Shown here one piece after another: positions 1-8,920 of a stretch of DNA of 64,000 nt (position 1 is the first letter of the stretch; every line of letters begins with the position of its first letter). The DNA is from Chloroflexi bacterium AL-N1 (GTDB lineage Bacteria; Chloroflexota; Chloroflexia; Chloroflexales; Roseiflexaceae). The position numbers were made by a program, and so were the translations under genes. The DNA is taken from NCBI GenBank assembly GCA_013122435.1, contig WYDT01000014.1, forward strand, positions 1-64,000, written 5' to 3'. The notes beneath the pieces are model-generated. The model had not been told where the DNA came from. It searched no databases and saw only the letters and a program-made list of their open reading frames with translations.

Positions 1-157
1 ACGGATGTGTGCTGCCTTCTTGGCGTGGTGAGGCAGGAGACACGTATCAATGCTCCGTGTGAGGTTAGGCGACAGGGATGTTTTGCGGGCGGTCTGGCGG
101 GTGCAGCGCCCACACAAGCAGTAATGTGTGTACTGATAGGCATGTGTCTTCAGCAGT

Positions 158-305
158 CCTGCTGGACGGCGGAGACAAACCGCCGCTACGGGTGTGTGCC
201 GCTTTCGTTGCAATGTTCAACCGCTTACCGGCCCTGCTGGACGGCGGAGACAAACCGCCGCTACGGGTGTGTGCCGCTTTCGTTGCAATGTTCAACCGCT
301 TACCG
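158..305. repeat. Two tandem 73-bp direct repeats in a gene-free stretch
   Basis: Copies at 158-230 and 233-305 appear identical and are separated by 2 bp. Each contains a small inverted repeat, GGCGG-agacaaa-CCGCC, able to form a hairpin. The surrounding 1-337 stretch has no convincing gene: the reading frames there simply translate the repeat twice. It lies downstream of the potassium-channel gene, which ends at 338. The hairpin resembles REP-like intergenic repeats, but no third copy was found in this window. Confidence 0.85.
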
Positions 306-337
306 CTCCAACGCGGCGCCTACAAATCACCGATGTG

Positions 338-1336
338 CTATAGAGCTGCCGCATCATTATTAACGCGGGTTCGCAGGACAATAAGTGTATCACCAGCGTG
401 TAGTAGAAGTGCTGGTTTAGGATTGGCCGTGAGTTTACCGTCACTGTAACGTACGGCTAGAATGGTTGTCCCCTCTTTTTCCCGTAGCTGGGTTTTGCCA
501 ACCTGCATGCCCACCAGTCGTGAGTCTGACGTGATCACGATTTCCTCGATCCACATTTCGAGATCATCACTGTGCATGAGTACATTGATAAAGTCCATTA
601 CTGAGGGCTTGATGGCCATCGCAGCCATACTCCGTCCCCCGACGACGTAGGGCGACATCACACGATTCGCCCCTGCAATCGTGAGTTTGTGTTCGGCCTC
701 AGTCGTGGCTGCGCGTGCGACAATAAAGAGATGCGGGTTAAGCGCGCGGGCAGAGAGCGTAATATAGACATTTCCGGCATCACTGGCTACGGCAGTAATT
801 AACCCCTGTGCCCGCTCAATCCCGGCATGCACCAGCACCGCGTCATCCGAAGCATCACCACAAAGGCATAGATAACCAAGGTGCTGGATGTGTTCAATCG
901 TTTGAGGATCATTGTCAATCACGACGAAGGTACGCTGTTCGTGAGCTAACCGACCACATGACTCCTGCCCGACCCGACCAAAGCCACAGACGATATAGTG
1001 ATCTTTAAGATGTGCGATACGGTTTTCCACAGCTCGGCGTTTCCCCCGATCTAGCTGATTCTCGATAATGGTTTGTGCCAGTGCTCCTACGAGATAGTAG
1101 AGTGTTCCAACTCCTGCAATAATGATGACAACGGTGAAAATTTGCGATGAAGTGTTACTGGGACGGAGATCGGTAAAGCCAAGTGTCGAGACAATGAGCG
1201 CCGTGATATAGAATGCGTCAATAGGCTGCCAACCTTCGATCAGCATAAACCCGATAGTTCCCACGAGGAGAACCAATCCCAGGAGGGCAACCCCAATGCC
1301 CATAGTGGCAAGTGGTGATGACTTCGTGCTTTGCAT
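338..1336 (-). CDS. Two-TM potassium channel with cytoplasmic RCK (TrkA-N/TrkA-C) domain
   Basis: A 332-residue inner-membrane ion channel of the MthK-like layout. TM1 spans about residues 12-33, a pore loop carries the filter-like motif TLGFTD at 51-56, and TM2 spans about 62-90. A Rossmann-type RCK domain starts near 113 with the nucleotide-binding motif GFGRVG (118-123), and a TrkA-C domain fills about 250-332. Family knowledge: RCK domains bind nucleotides or divalent cations and gate the pore. The filter departs from canonical TVGYG(D/E), with Leu for Val, Phe for Tyr and Thr for the second Gly, so ion selectivity is uncertain. The gene stands alone and is divergent from the glycan cluster that begins about 130 bp away. 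Length is normal for the family. Confidence 0.9.
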   Translation of the reverse strand: MQSTKSSPLATMGIGVALLGLVLLVGTIGFMLIEGWQPIDAFYITALIVSTLGFTDLRPSNTSSQIFTVVIIIAGVGTLYYLVGALAQTIIENQLDRGKRRAVENRIAHLKDHYIVCGFGRVGQESCGRLAHEQRTFVVIDNDPQTIEHIQHLGYLCLCGDASDDAVLVHAGIERAQGLITAVASDAGNVYITLSARALNPHLFIVARAATTEAEHKLTIAGANRVMSPYVVGGRSMAAMAIKPSVMDFINVLMHSDDLEMWIEEIVITSDSRLVGMQVGKTQLREKEGTTILAVRYSDGKLTANPKPALLLHAGDTLIVLRTRVNNDAAAL

Positions 1337-1464
1337 GGTTTTGTGTATCTTGTGTAAGCGTTTGTCGATGCGCTTTGCAGTCTAGCAAACAAATGATACA
1401 CGGTCAACTTTGTCAACGTGACGCCAGTGTGCTAGAATAAGCCGCCTTGAAAGGTGTGAATTTC

Positions 1465-3270
1465 ATGAAGCGAATGTTTGCGCTGGGTCTGTTTGGCATT
1501 ATAGTAAGTGTTGTCGGTGGTTTGGTGGTGCTCAATACCCGTTTGGATAGATGTGGAGCAGTGCCGTTGCTGACAACCGATGTGCTGCCGAACAGCGCTT
1601 TCCTGCGCGATGAAGATAACAACGATTTTCCCGATGGTTGGGATGCACCTGCCAAGGGTCCGGCCCGTCTCGCCGCAGAAGGGGACTTTACGGTCACTGG
1701 CCAGGGCCGCTCGATGCAGTTAATCGGGATTGGGAATGCCGTATACACACCAGCTATCGATGTACAGGCTGGTATCGATTATTGCTTTGTTGGTCAGGCG
1801 CTGGCTGATCAGGCACCGATTCCGACGCGGCTGGCATTGCGTTTTAGCTGGTTTGATACAGAAGGAACCTTGTTGATCGAAGATACCACAGATTGGCAGG
1901 AAGTCAAAACACCTGCTGGCGGTGGATGGTCGGTATTGCAGGCTGGTTTTCGTGCCCCTGAGGGTGCCCAAACATTACGCGTCGGGTTGCATCCGGCCTC
2001 TGATGATCGTATCTATATTGATGAGGTGCAGGTGCGCCAACAGGTGTCGCTGGTGCCAGGCCAGTCTCGTGCGGTTGAGTCAGCGACAACACCTGCCCTG
2101 ACGGTTGCGCCATGGCCAGAAGGATATGCTGCGGCGCTCTCGTTTTCCTTCGATTGGGAGACGACGATGGGTGGTCTGATCCACTCACGCTCAGTTGATG
2201 ACCCGAACAATGCCGAGGATGCCCTGATTCGAGGCATGCGTATGCGTGAAGGCGTCACGACGACGCTCCAGATTTTCGAGCCATACGACATTCGTGCAAC
2301 ATACTACGCAAACGGGTATAATTTTCTCCTGTCTAATACCGAGCGACGGGAATTTATGGGTAATCCAACCTTTGTGTGGGCTGATACCACGCAACAATGG
2401 AAAACTGATGAGTGGAAGACCAAACCATGGTTTGCGCCAGACCCCTACGGGACGGTTGTCAGCCATCCTGAGTGGTACTTCGGGGATCTGGTACCTGTCT
2501 TGCAGAATGCAGACCAGGATATTCAATCACATACATTCAGCCATTTATATGGCGGGCTGGCTTCAACCGAAGAATGGCAGGCCGATCTGGAGGCGTGGCG
2601 CGAAGTCGCTGCCGAACGTGATGTTCTGTCGGCGCGTTCGCTGGCCTTTCCGTGGAGCAGTAGTGGCGGTATGACCTACGCCAACTGGCAGTTGCTTGAG
2701 TCTGAGGGAATTACCGCAGTGACGCGCACAAATCGCAGCCAGCGCCAGTATCAGCTTGTCACAGCCAGCGATCCGCATTGCCGACCTGTACCAGGGCATG
2801 AACGTATTCTGGCCTGCCCCGACTTCTATCTGACGACGGATACGGTCGCAGAAGCGCAAGAGCAGATTGACCAGATTATTGCGGTTGGGGGCATGATCGA
2901 TCTGTGGGCACATACCGAAGAAGTTGTCTCCCCTGAGCAGATAGCGGCATGGGATCGTGTCGTCGAGTATGCGGCTGAACAGCAACGTGCCGGAGATGTG
3001 TGGATTGCCCCATTGATCGAGATTGCCGCTTGGCAACAGGCGCGAGAGCAGGTTGCAGTCGAAGCAGTGCCATCAGCGGATGAGGCATCACAGACGTTTC
3101 GGGTGACCAACGGCAGCGAACGTAAGCTGGCTGGCCTCACACTCCAGTTGCCGTTTGTGCCACAACAGATTAAGATGAACGATCAAGTGGTTGACACAAC
3201 CGACTCAACCACGTTGATGATCGATATTGAAGCAGGACAGACAGTGGAGGTGACGCTATGGCCCGCATAG
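1465..3270 (+). CDS. Membrane-anchored polysaccharide deacetylase (NodB-like) with N-terminal beta-sandwich
   Basis: A 601-residue protein. An N-terminal membrane anchor or signal (about 2-24) is followed by a carbohydrate-binding-like segment (about 35-195: 'lpNsaFl...' opening, 'RIYIDEVQV' close). A NodB deacetylase domain runs from about 220 to 530. Metal ligands fit the Asp-His-His pattern: SFSFDWE (Asp230) and HTFSH (His356, His360). Family knowledge: such enzymes remove acetyl groups from N-acetylated cell-surface sugars outside the membrane. The ATG at 1465 is preferred over a TTG at 1447 because GAAAGGTG sits just upstream as a ribosome-binding site. The stop overlaps the next start by 13 bp, so the two are translationally coupled and this is the first gene of the glycan operon. 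Substrate is unknown. Confidence 0.82.
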   Translation: MKRMFALGLFGIIVSVVGGLVVLNTRLDRCGAVPLLTTDVLPNSAFLRDEDNNDFPDGWDAPAKGPARLAAEGDFTVTGQGRSMQLIGIGNAVYTPAIDVQAGIDYCFVGQALADQAPIPTRLALRFSWFDTEGTLLIEDTTDWQEVKTPAGGGWSVLQAGFRAPEGAQTLRVGLHPASDDRIYIDEVQVRQQVSLVPGQSRAVESATTPALTVAPWPEGYAAALSFSFDWETTMGGLIHSRSVDDPNNAEDALIRGMRMREGVTTTLQIFEPYDIRATYYANGYNFLLSNTERREFMGNPTFVWADTTQQWKTDEWKTKPWFAPDPYGTVVSHPEWYFGDLVPVLQNADQDIQSHTFSHLYGGLASTEEWQADLEAWREVAAERDVLSARSLAFPWSSSGGMTYANWQLLESEGITAVTRTNRSQRQYQLVTASDPHCRPVPGHERILACPDFYLTTDTVAEAQEQIDQIIAVGGMIDLWAHTEEVVSPEQIAAWDRVVEYAAEQQRAGDVWIAPLIEIAAWQQAREQVAVEAVPSADEASQTFRVTNGSERKLAGLTLQLPFVPQQIKMNDQVVDTTDSTTLMIDIEAGQTVEVTLWPA

Positions 3271-5177
3271 CGGTGCCTGCGAACATAACACGTGAATTGG
3301 CCCGTAAACGTGGCCCATTGCAAACATATCAATGGCTCTGGATGGTATTTTGTGTGATTGGTGCGCTGGCCGTTGCTGCACCACGCATCGTCACGCAACC
3401 AGCGTTATACTACTCGTATGCTGAGACACGTTTTGATGTGAGTCTGTATGGTGGCCTCTACGATGCGGAAGGGCAGCCGACGCGCGATTTTATTATTGCC
3501 AAAGAGGATGCTACCCGTGCCCTCACACAACACTTCCAATCGCTGGGTATCACTGGGTTTAATAGTCCGGTGTTCCGCATCGATTACATTCCAGCTGAGC
3601 CAGGCGTGATCGAGGTCCGTGGTACGGCGCTGGAAGGGGCAAGCGTTGAAGCAGCTTCTGATGAAGCGGTGTGTGTGACAGCAGCATGTCTCGCCAATAT
3701 GGGTTCAGAAGAACTGGTACGCCAGATTCGTGCGGCGGGTGGACGTGAGGTCTTACGCAATCTGCTCGGCCATGAACTGGTCGAGGCGCTCCACGGTGCA
3801 CCACCTGAGACCACGTTTCAGGTCTATCTACGCGACATTATTGAAAATGATGCCTTTCCTTTGAGTGCGCCCATTGAGCCTATCTCGGAGCGGCGGCGTA
3901 TCGAAGAACTCCAGCCCGAAGAGCAGAATGATGTCGCACGGGCGCTGGAGTATCGTGATGTGCTCTGGACCCAGGAAATCGATGTACGTAATGCCACACT
4001 GGATCGAGCATGCCCCGTCGCACTGACGGCGGCAACTGCTTCACAACGTCGCACCACATTAGAAAGCTGTGCCACGAGTGCCCCGACTATAGCCCAGGAG
4101 CTTACGTACCACGATCAGGCGGTCGAACGCCGCGAGACGATTCGTGCCGCACTGCGATATCTCCAGAACGAATTGGGACTTATTTTTGATCCAACTGCAG
4201 GCACAGTGTCCAGTGTCGCTGCGACAACCACGGTTCCGCCAACAGCATGGCAAATGCCCTTCCTGCTCATACTCACCGCCGTCGCAGGCTTTGTATTTGG
4301 ATCGGCTGGTGTGGTGCTGGATCGCAGCGCGGGTGTGATGGCGAAATTGCGTGAGTTGTGGGCCTTCCGTGAGCTGATTGCCAACCTGGTTTTGCGGGAT
4401 TTGCATGTGCGCTACAAGGGCAGTGCGTTGGGCTATCTGTGGACGCAACTGGCACCATTGCTGATGATGATGGTGTTCTGGTTTGTGTTTAGTTCCTTCT
4501 TCCAGACCCCTATTGCAATGTTTCCGCTCTTCCTGATCGTCGGTCTGTTGCCGTGGAACTTCTGCGCCGAGGCGGTGAGCGGTGGTGCACGTAGCATCCT
4601 CGACAATGCTAATCTGATCAAAAAGGTTTTCTTTCCACGTGAAGTGTTGCCACTGGTCTCGGTCCTGTCGAGTCTGGTGAACTTCTTGCTGTCGCTGCCG
4701 ATGCTCTTTCTGGTGATGATGGTCATCCAGTTCCTGTATCCGCCGTTGCAGGCAGAAGGACGCCTGAACTTCTCCTGGACGATTGCCTACCTGCCTGTGT
4801 TGCTGATCATTCAACTAATCTTTTTGACAGGTGTGACATTCTTTCTCAGCACGTTAGCGGTTTTCTTTCGCGATGTGGTGCATCTGATTGGCATTCTGGT
4901 GCAGTTCTGGTTTTTCCTGACGCCAGTGGTGTATAGCCTGGATATCGTCTCGCCTGAGATTGGCCGCGTTATTCGCTGGGTGAATCCGATGGCGTCGCTG
5001 ATTGAGTTCTATCGTGAGATTCTGTACGGTGGTCAGGCTACGATTGGAGCTATCCCAACGCCCGCGTTTCCTGCGGTCGAGAGCGTGCTACGTGTTTTTG
5101 TGACCGCATTGATCGTGCTGGCGCTGGGCTACTGGTTTTTCCAGCGCCGCAGTGGCGATTTTGGTGAGGAGATTTAA
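3258..5177 (+). CDS. Polysaccharide ABC export permease (Wzm-like) fused to a Wzz-like N-terminal module
   Basis: A 639-residue protein, more than twice the usual 260-280 of Wzm-type permeases. Residues about 365-639 are a typical ABC-2 permease, opening with the conserved LRDLHVRYKGSALGYLW-type motif (384-395 core) and followed by about six TM helices. The N-terminal 360 residues add TM1 (24-43), a large soluble presumably extracytoplasmic region with helical stretches (about 50-325), and a second helix (333-353) preceded by prolines (PPTAWQMP). This two-TM/periplasmic layout resembles polysaccharide co-polymerases (Wzz/PCP), but that is inferred from architecture, not a recognised sequence signature. 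The partner ATPase lies two genes downstream. It overlaps the deacetylase by 13 bp. Probable role: moving a lipid-linked glycan across the membrane, with the extra module possibly affecting chain length or handover. Confidence 0.85.
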   Translation: MARIAVPANITRELARKRGPLQTYQWLWMVFCVIGALAVAAPRIVTQPALYYSYAETRFDVSLYGGLYDAEGQPTRDFIIAKEDATRALTQHFQSLGITGFNSPVFRIDYIPAEPGVIEVRGTALEGASVEAASDEAVCVTAACLANMGSEELVRQIRAAGGREVLRNLLGHELVEALHGAPPETTFQVYLRDIIENDAFPLSAPIEPISERRRIEELQPEEQNDVARALEYRDVLWTQEIDVRNATLDRACPVALTAATASQRRTTLESCATSAPTIAQELTYHDQAVERRETIRAALRYLQNELGLIFDPTAGTVSSVAATTTVPPTAWQMPFLLILTAVAGFVFGSAGVVLDRSAGVMAKLRELWAFRELIANLVLRDLHVRYKGSALGYLWTQLAPLLMMMVFWFVFSSFFQTPIAMFPLFLIVGLLPWNFCAEAVSGGARSILDNANLIKKVFFPREVLPLVSVLSSLVNFLLSLPMLFLVMMVIQFLYPPLQAEGRLNFSWTIAYLPVLLIIQLIFLTGVTFFLSTLAVFFRDVVHLIGILVQFWFFLTPVVYSLDIVSPEIGRVIRWVNPMASLIEFYREILYGGQATIGAIPTPAFPAVESVLRVFVTALIVLALGYWFFQRRSGDFGEEI

Positions 5178-5182
5178 TCTGC

Positions 5183-6445
5183 ATGCATACTGCTACAAAT
5201 CAAAGATATGTCGCCTGGAGTTCACATACCTATGGTGATCAGGTTCCACCTGGTGTGATTGTGTCTGATGCCCTCACGTTTAATGGTTTTGAGGGAAGTC
5301 ATCTCGGCGCTGGTTGGCACGCCTGTGAAGGCGATTTTCGGTGGACAGGCCAAGAGGCAACGCTCTATGTTCTGCGGAGTCGCGGACAGGATGGGTTGGA
5401 ACTAGAGGTGTGCGCTGGCCCTAAAAAACTTGGTCCAGTACAATTAACCATTCATGCTGGTGATATCATCACCAGCAAAACGGTTCAACCAAAATCGTGG
5501 CGAAAGCTTCAGGTGGCGTTGCCGCCAATCACAGGTGAAAAAGCTATCCTGCGTGTGACCTTGCGAGTGCAACAAATGCGTAACGCAACTGCTCTGGGCA
5601 ACGGCGACACGCGTGATCTGGGTGTGGCGGTGCGAGCAGCCCGCTTGACGGGCAAATCCACTGCAAATGCCTTTCCGCTTAGTGCAGTTTGTAATCCGGC
5701 CCACTGGGACGATCCGCTGTGGCAGCAATTTTTACAAACAATGGCTTGTAATACCCCACACACCATCATTGCACAGGACGTTTTTCATCGCAAGATGTGG
5801 GAGTGGATACAGGGCGTTGCGGGGTTAGTGCGTCTCGGATGTATTCGCCCGGATGCGGTGGGGCTCGGTGTTGCGGCAGGCCATGAGCCGGTGATCTATT
5901 GGCTGGCCAGTCGGATTGCTCGTGTATATGCTACAGATGTTTATCAGGGTTCGTTTCATGGTCACGAAGCCAATTCCGATGTGTTGCAGGATCCTGACAA
6001 ATACGCCACCTACCCCTATCCACGCGAACGGGTGCATTTTTTTCCTATGGATGGCACACATATCAGTTTTGCTGATGAAACTGTCGATTTTATCTTCTCC
6101 TTCTGCTCGATTGAGCACTTTGGGAGTCGGGCCAATAGTCGTCGTTCGTTGCAGGAAATGGCGCGTGTGCTCAAGCCAGGCGGGATTGCCGCTGTTTCAA
6201 CGGAAGTCTCTTTGAATGATGTGGGTCCACAGGAAGAGGTTTTTAGCCCGTGGGAACTCTATGAAGAGTTAGTATCACAGAGTGGTATGTTTTTGATTGG
6301 AGATATTGCCCCGGCGAATCTTGCAGCATTATGTGATGAGCCACTCGACGTATCAGAGATTTTTACATCGTATAAGCCGCACCTGGTGCTGCATGACAAG
6401 GGTGTGGTCTTTACATCAGTTATGCTGTTTATGCAAAAAGTGTAA
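5183..6445 (+). CDS. SAM-dependent methyltransferase with N-terminal FRWT-type beta-sandwich
   Basis: A 420-residue protein, soluble by prediction. Residues about 35-155 form an all-beta module with FRWTG near its start and DLGVAV near its end, the same signature as in three membrane proteins of this window. The C-terminal half is a class I methyltransferase: a degenerate motif I region (VGLGVAAGHEP), an acidic turn (YATDVYQG), then FSFCSIEHFG and the 'MARVLKPGGI' strand typical of Methyltransf_11. The glycine-rich motif is GLGVAAGHE rather than the usual GxGxG, so activity should not be assumed. It sits between the export permease and its ATPase, 5 bp after the former, which suggests action on the exported glycan or its carrier. 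Confidence 0.8.
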   Translation: MHTATNQRYVAWSSHTYGDQVPPGVIVSDALTFNGFEGSHLGAGWHACEGDFRWTGQEATLYVLRSRGQDGLELEVCAGPKKLGPVQLTIHAGDIITSKTVQPKSWRKLQVALPPITGEKAILRVTLRVQQMRNATALGNGDTRDLGVAVRAARLTGKSTANAFPLSAVCNPAHWDDPLWQQFLQTMACNTPHTIIAQDVFHRKMWEWIQGVAGLVRLGCIRPDAVGLGVAAGHEPVIYWLASRIARVYATDVYQGSFHGHEANSDVLQDPDKYATYPYPRERVHFFPMDGTHISFADETVDFIFSFCSIEHFGSRANSRRSLQEMARVLKPGGIAAVSTEVSLNDVGPQEEVFSPWELYEELVSQSGMFLIGDIAPANLAALCDEPLDVSEIFTSYKPHLVLHDKGVVFTSVMLFMQKV

Positions 6446-6455
6446 GTTAGGTAGT

Positions 6456-7697
6456 ATGGAAACGTCGCAACCAGTTATCAGTTTTGAAAATGTCAGTAAA
6501 CGCTTTGTGTTGTATCGCGAGAAGCGCAATTCCATCCAGGAGCAGGTCGCGGGGTTGTTGCGCCCACGTGCCCATGGCGAGGAGTTCTGGGCTTTACGCG
6601 ATGTGAGTTTCCAGGTAAAACGTGGCGAAAGTATTGGACTGGTTGGCCACAATGGTGCTGGCAAAAGTACGGCGCTCAAACTGATGACGCGCATCCTGAA
6701 TCCCACCAGTGGCAATGTTGCGATGCGCGGTCGTGTTGCAGCGCTGCTTGAGTTGGGGAGTGGCTTTCATCCCGATCTCAGTGGGCGTGAAAATGTCTTT
6801 CTCAACGGCTCACTGATGGGGTTTAGTCGCCGTGATATGCAAACCCGCCTCGAAGAGATTGTCGATTTTTCGGGTATTGGTGAGTTTCTCGATATGGAAG
6901 TCAAGAACTACTCCTCAGGAATGTACACACGCTTGGCTTTTGCCGTTGCCACGGCGGTCGATCCCGATGTGCTGATTACCGATGAAGTCCTCGCGGTAGG
7001 TGATGAAGCATTCCAGCGCAAGTGTATGGAGCGCATCTTCAGTTTCCGACAGATGGGCAAAACGATTGTGTTTGTGTCGCATGGTCTTGACACGGTACGC
7101 TTGCTCTGCGACCAGGCGATCTGGCTTGAACGCGGTGTGCCACGTTCCTATGGTGATGCCAACGATGTTATTGATGATTACCTGATGGAAGTCAATCGCC
7201 AGGAGCAGGAGCAACTCGAAAAACGGCGGGCCTCTGGCGAGAGTTTTGCTGGTGGACAACTGATGCGGCGTGGGAGTCGCGAGGTGGAAATTGTACAGGT
7301 CGAGTTGCTGGATCGTCATGGCACACGACAGCAGGTCTTCCAGACGCATGATCCGGTGACGATACGCATGCATTACGTGGCGCACCAGTCGATCCACAAC
7401 CCGGTATTTGGCATTGGTCTGCATCACGAGGGTGGCTTGTGGCTCAGTGGCCCGAATACCAATTTTGATGGTATGGATATTCCGCTGGTGTCAGGCACGG
7501 GCTATGTCGATTATGCGATTCCGTCGCTGGTATTGCTGTCTGGACGCTATATGCTGAGTGTCGCGGTCTACGACAACTCTATGCTGCATCCGTTTGATCA
7601 TCACGAGAAGATGTATCGCCTCGTGGTGCAGAGCGGTGGCTTGCGCGACCGTTTTGGGACCCTCTCGCTCAGAGGGACGTGGGGGGTTAAGAATTAG
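6456..7697 (+). CDS. wzt: Polysaccharide export ABC ATPase with Wzt C-terminal glycan-binding domain
   Basis: A 413-residue cytoplasmic ATPase. Walker A is GHNGAGKST (64-72), the signature is YSSGM (152-156) and Walker B is DVLITDE (171-177), as in the Wzt/TagH/RfbB branch. Residues about 240-413 form a Wzt_C-type beta-sandwich. Family knowledge: in E. coli O9a this domain binds the modified non-reducing end of the finished O-chain and so licenses export. The upstream in-frame codons were dropped because they overlap the methyltransferase; the ATG at 6456 lies 10 bp after that gene's stop. The partner is the fused permease at 3258-5177. A hairpin-rich gap follows. Confidence 0.92.
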   Translation: METSQPVISFENVSKRFVLYREKRNSIQEQVAGLLRPRAHGEEFWALRDVSFQVKRGESIGLVGHNGAGKSTALKLMTRILNPTSGNVAMRGRVAALLELGSGFHPDLSGRENVFLNGSLMGFSRRDMQTRLEEIVDFSGIGEFLDMEVKNYSSGMYTRLAFAVATAVDPDVLITDEVLAVGDEAFQRKCMERIFSFRQMGKTIVFVSHGLDTVRLLCDQAIWLERGVPRSYGDANDVIDDYLMEVNRQEQEQLEKRRASGESFAGGQLMRRGSREVEIVQVELLDRHGTRQQVFQTHDPVTIRMHYVAHQSIHNPVFGIGLHHEGGLWLSGPNTNFDGMDIPLVSGTGYVDYAIPSLVLLSGRYMLSVAVYDNSMLHPFDHHEKMYRLVVQSGGLRDRFGTLSLRGTWGVKN

Positions 7698-7773
7698 GGC
7701 GACGACCGCGAGGGTCGCCGGTTTGTTACATGCCTGCTATGGCTATCTGTTGTGGCCACCCCCTGTGGTGGCC
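7698..7773 (+). repeat. Two intercistronic hairpins inside the glycan operon
   Basis: Right after the ATPase stop, GGCGAC (7698-7703) pairs with GTCGCC (7714-7719), with an alternative CGACC/GGTCG pairing inside it. A second hairpin pairs GGCCACC (7754-7760) with GGTGGCC (7767-7773) around the loop ccctgt. Neither is followed by a T-run, so simple intrinsic termination is unlikely. The second belongs to a hairpin type that recurs at 13217-13312 and 14830-14849 and ends 22 bp before the next start codon. Confidence 0.7.
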
Positions 7774-7795
7774 TTGAGGGAAAGAAAATGCTTGT

Positions 7796-8920
7796 ATGAG
7801 TGTGAGTGTAATTTCTGATAGTCGGACATTTGATTCGCAGTTAATGCGTTTGCCATTTGATCAGTATGGGCGCTACAAAATGATTCAGGAAGCGCTTGAT
7901 GCTGCACGTGTGGCTATAGGGCATCCGTTGCAGATCCTTGATGTGGGTGGCTACCATCGCATGCTCCGTGGCGATGAGGTGCTGCCCGCCCGTCTGTTTC
8001 TCCCCAACGACGACGTGACCGTGCTCGACCAGATCGAGTGTGCGCTGCCTGGCTATATGCGTGGCGATGGTCGTGGTCTTGACTTCGCCAATGACGCCTT
8101 TGATTTTGTCATCTCGTGTGACACGCTCGAGCATGTGCCAGCACCAGATCGTCCGGCTTTCTGGCAGGAATTGCTGCGTGTTGCGCGCTATGGTGTGGTA
8201 CTCGCTGCGCCCTTTGCCAGTCCGGAAGTTGTTGCTGCTGAGGAGCTTTTGTGCTCCTATATTCAAGTCGAACTGGGGACAGAGCAACGTCAACTCAAAG
8301 AGCATCGTGACTATGGCTTGCCAGCAATCGAGCTGACAAAGACACTATTGGATGAACTCGGGCTGCGTCATCGTGTCTACCCATCGGGATATGTGCATGC
8401 ATGGCTGGCGATGATGATTGCCAAGCACTATCTGCTTCCACGCACCAATGATTATGATTTGCACGAGCGTCTTGACACCTACTACACCCAGTTCTTGAGT
8501 GCCGATGAACGGTGCGAACCGTCGTATCGTCATGTCTGGCTGGTAGAGTGTGCAGCGCAAGGTGGTTGGTGGCAATCTGCCTGTGCCGCACTTGAGCCAA
8601 CCATTTGTGAACGATGTGAGACGGAGGCTCCAGGCTGGGAACATATCGCGCAGTGGTGGCTCCAGCTTGCAAATCTGCAACTGGCCGACAAACGGATTGA
8701 ACCACTGACGCAGGCGCTCGCGGCATACAGTCAGCAGCTTACACACCTGCAACAGGTTGTTGCTCAGCGGGAGGCACACATCGCCGATCTGGAGGCCCGT
8801 GCGCGCTGGCTCGAACAACAGTCGCGTGATGCACGCCACGCCCTTGAGTCTGTCGAACATGGCTTTGTGCTGCGGCTGCTACGTACGCTCACACGAGGGC
8901 GAAAGGCAAAGAGGGTATGA
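7796..8920 (+). CDS. Methyltransferase with C-terminal coiled coil
   Basis: A 374-residue protein. A class I methyltransferase core lies at about 40-150: LQILDVGGYHR (motif I), TVLDQIE (acidic turn), FDFVISCDTLEHVP and a weak LLRVARYGVVL strand. The region 260-360 is helical and ends in a heptad-rich coil (HLQQVVAQREAHIADLEAR) followed by a basic tail (LLRTLTRGRKAKRV). Family knowledge: in E. coli O9a the chain-capping methyltransferase WbdD uses a C-terminal coiled coil as a length ruler; the domain order here is similar, but homology to WbdD is not claimed. The stop overlaps the next start (ATGA). The basic end could contact the membrane. Confidence 0.78.
   Translation: MSVSVISDSRTFDSQLMRLPFDQYGRYKMIQEALDAARVAIGHPLQILDVGGYHRMLRGDEVLPARLFLPNDDVTVLDQIECALPGYMRGDGRGLDFANDAFDFVISCDTLEHVPAPDRPAFWQELLRVARYGVVLAAPFASPEVVAAEELLCSYIQVELGTEQRQLKEHRDYGLPAIELTKTLLDELGLRHRVYPSGYVHAWLAMMIAKHYLLPRTNDYDLHERLDTYYTQFLSADERCEPSYRHVWLVECAAQGGWWQSACAALEPTICERCETEAPGWEHIAQWWLQLANLQLADKRIEPLTQALAAYSQQLTHLQQVVAQREAHIADLEARARWLEQQSRDARHALESVEHGFVLRLLRTLTRGRKAKRV

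Noticed and set aside
7..449. Plus-strand frames across the first 450 bases
   Set aside because: They translate the tandem repeat twice and overlap the channel gene on the other strand; no SD or recognisable domain.
4059..4814. 251-residue minus-strand frame inside the fused permease gene
   Set aside because: It is a His/Gln-rich shadow of membrane-protein codons on the other strand; no start context.
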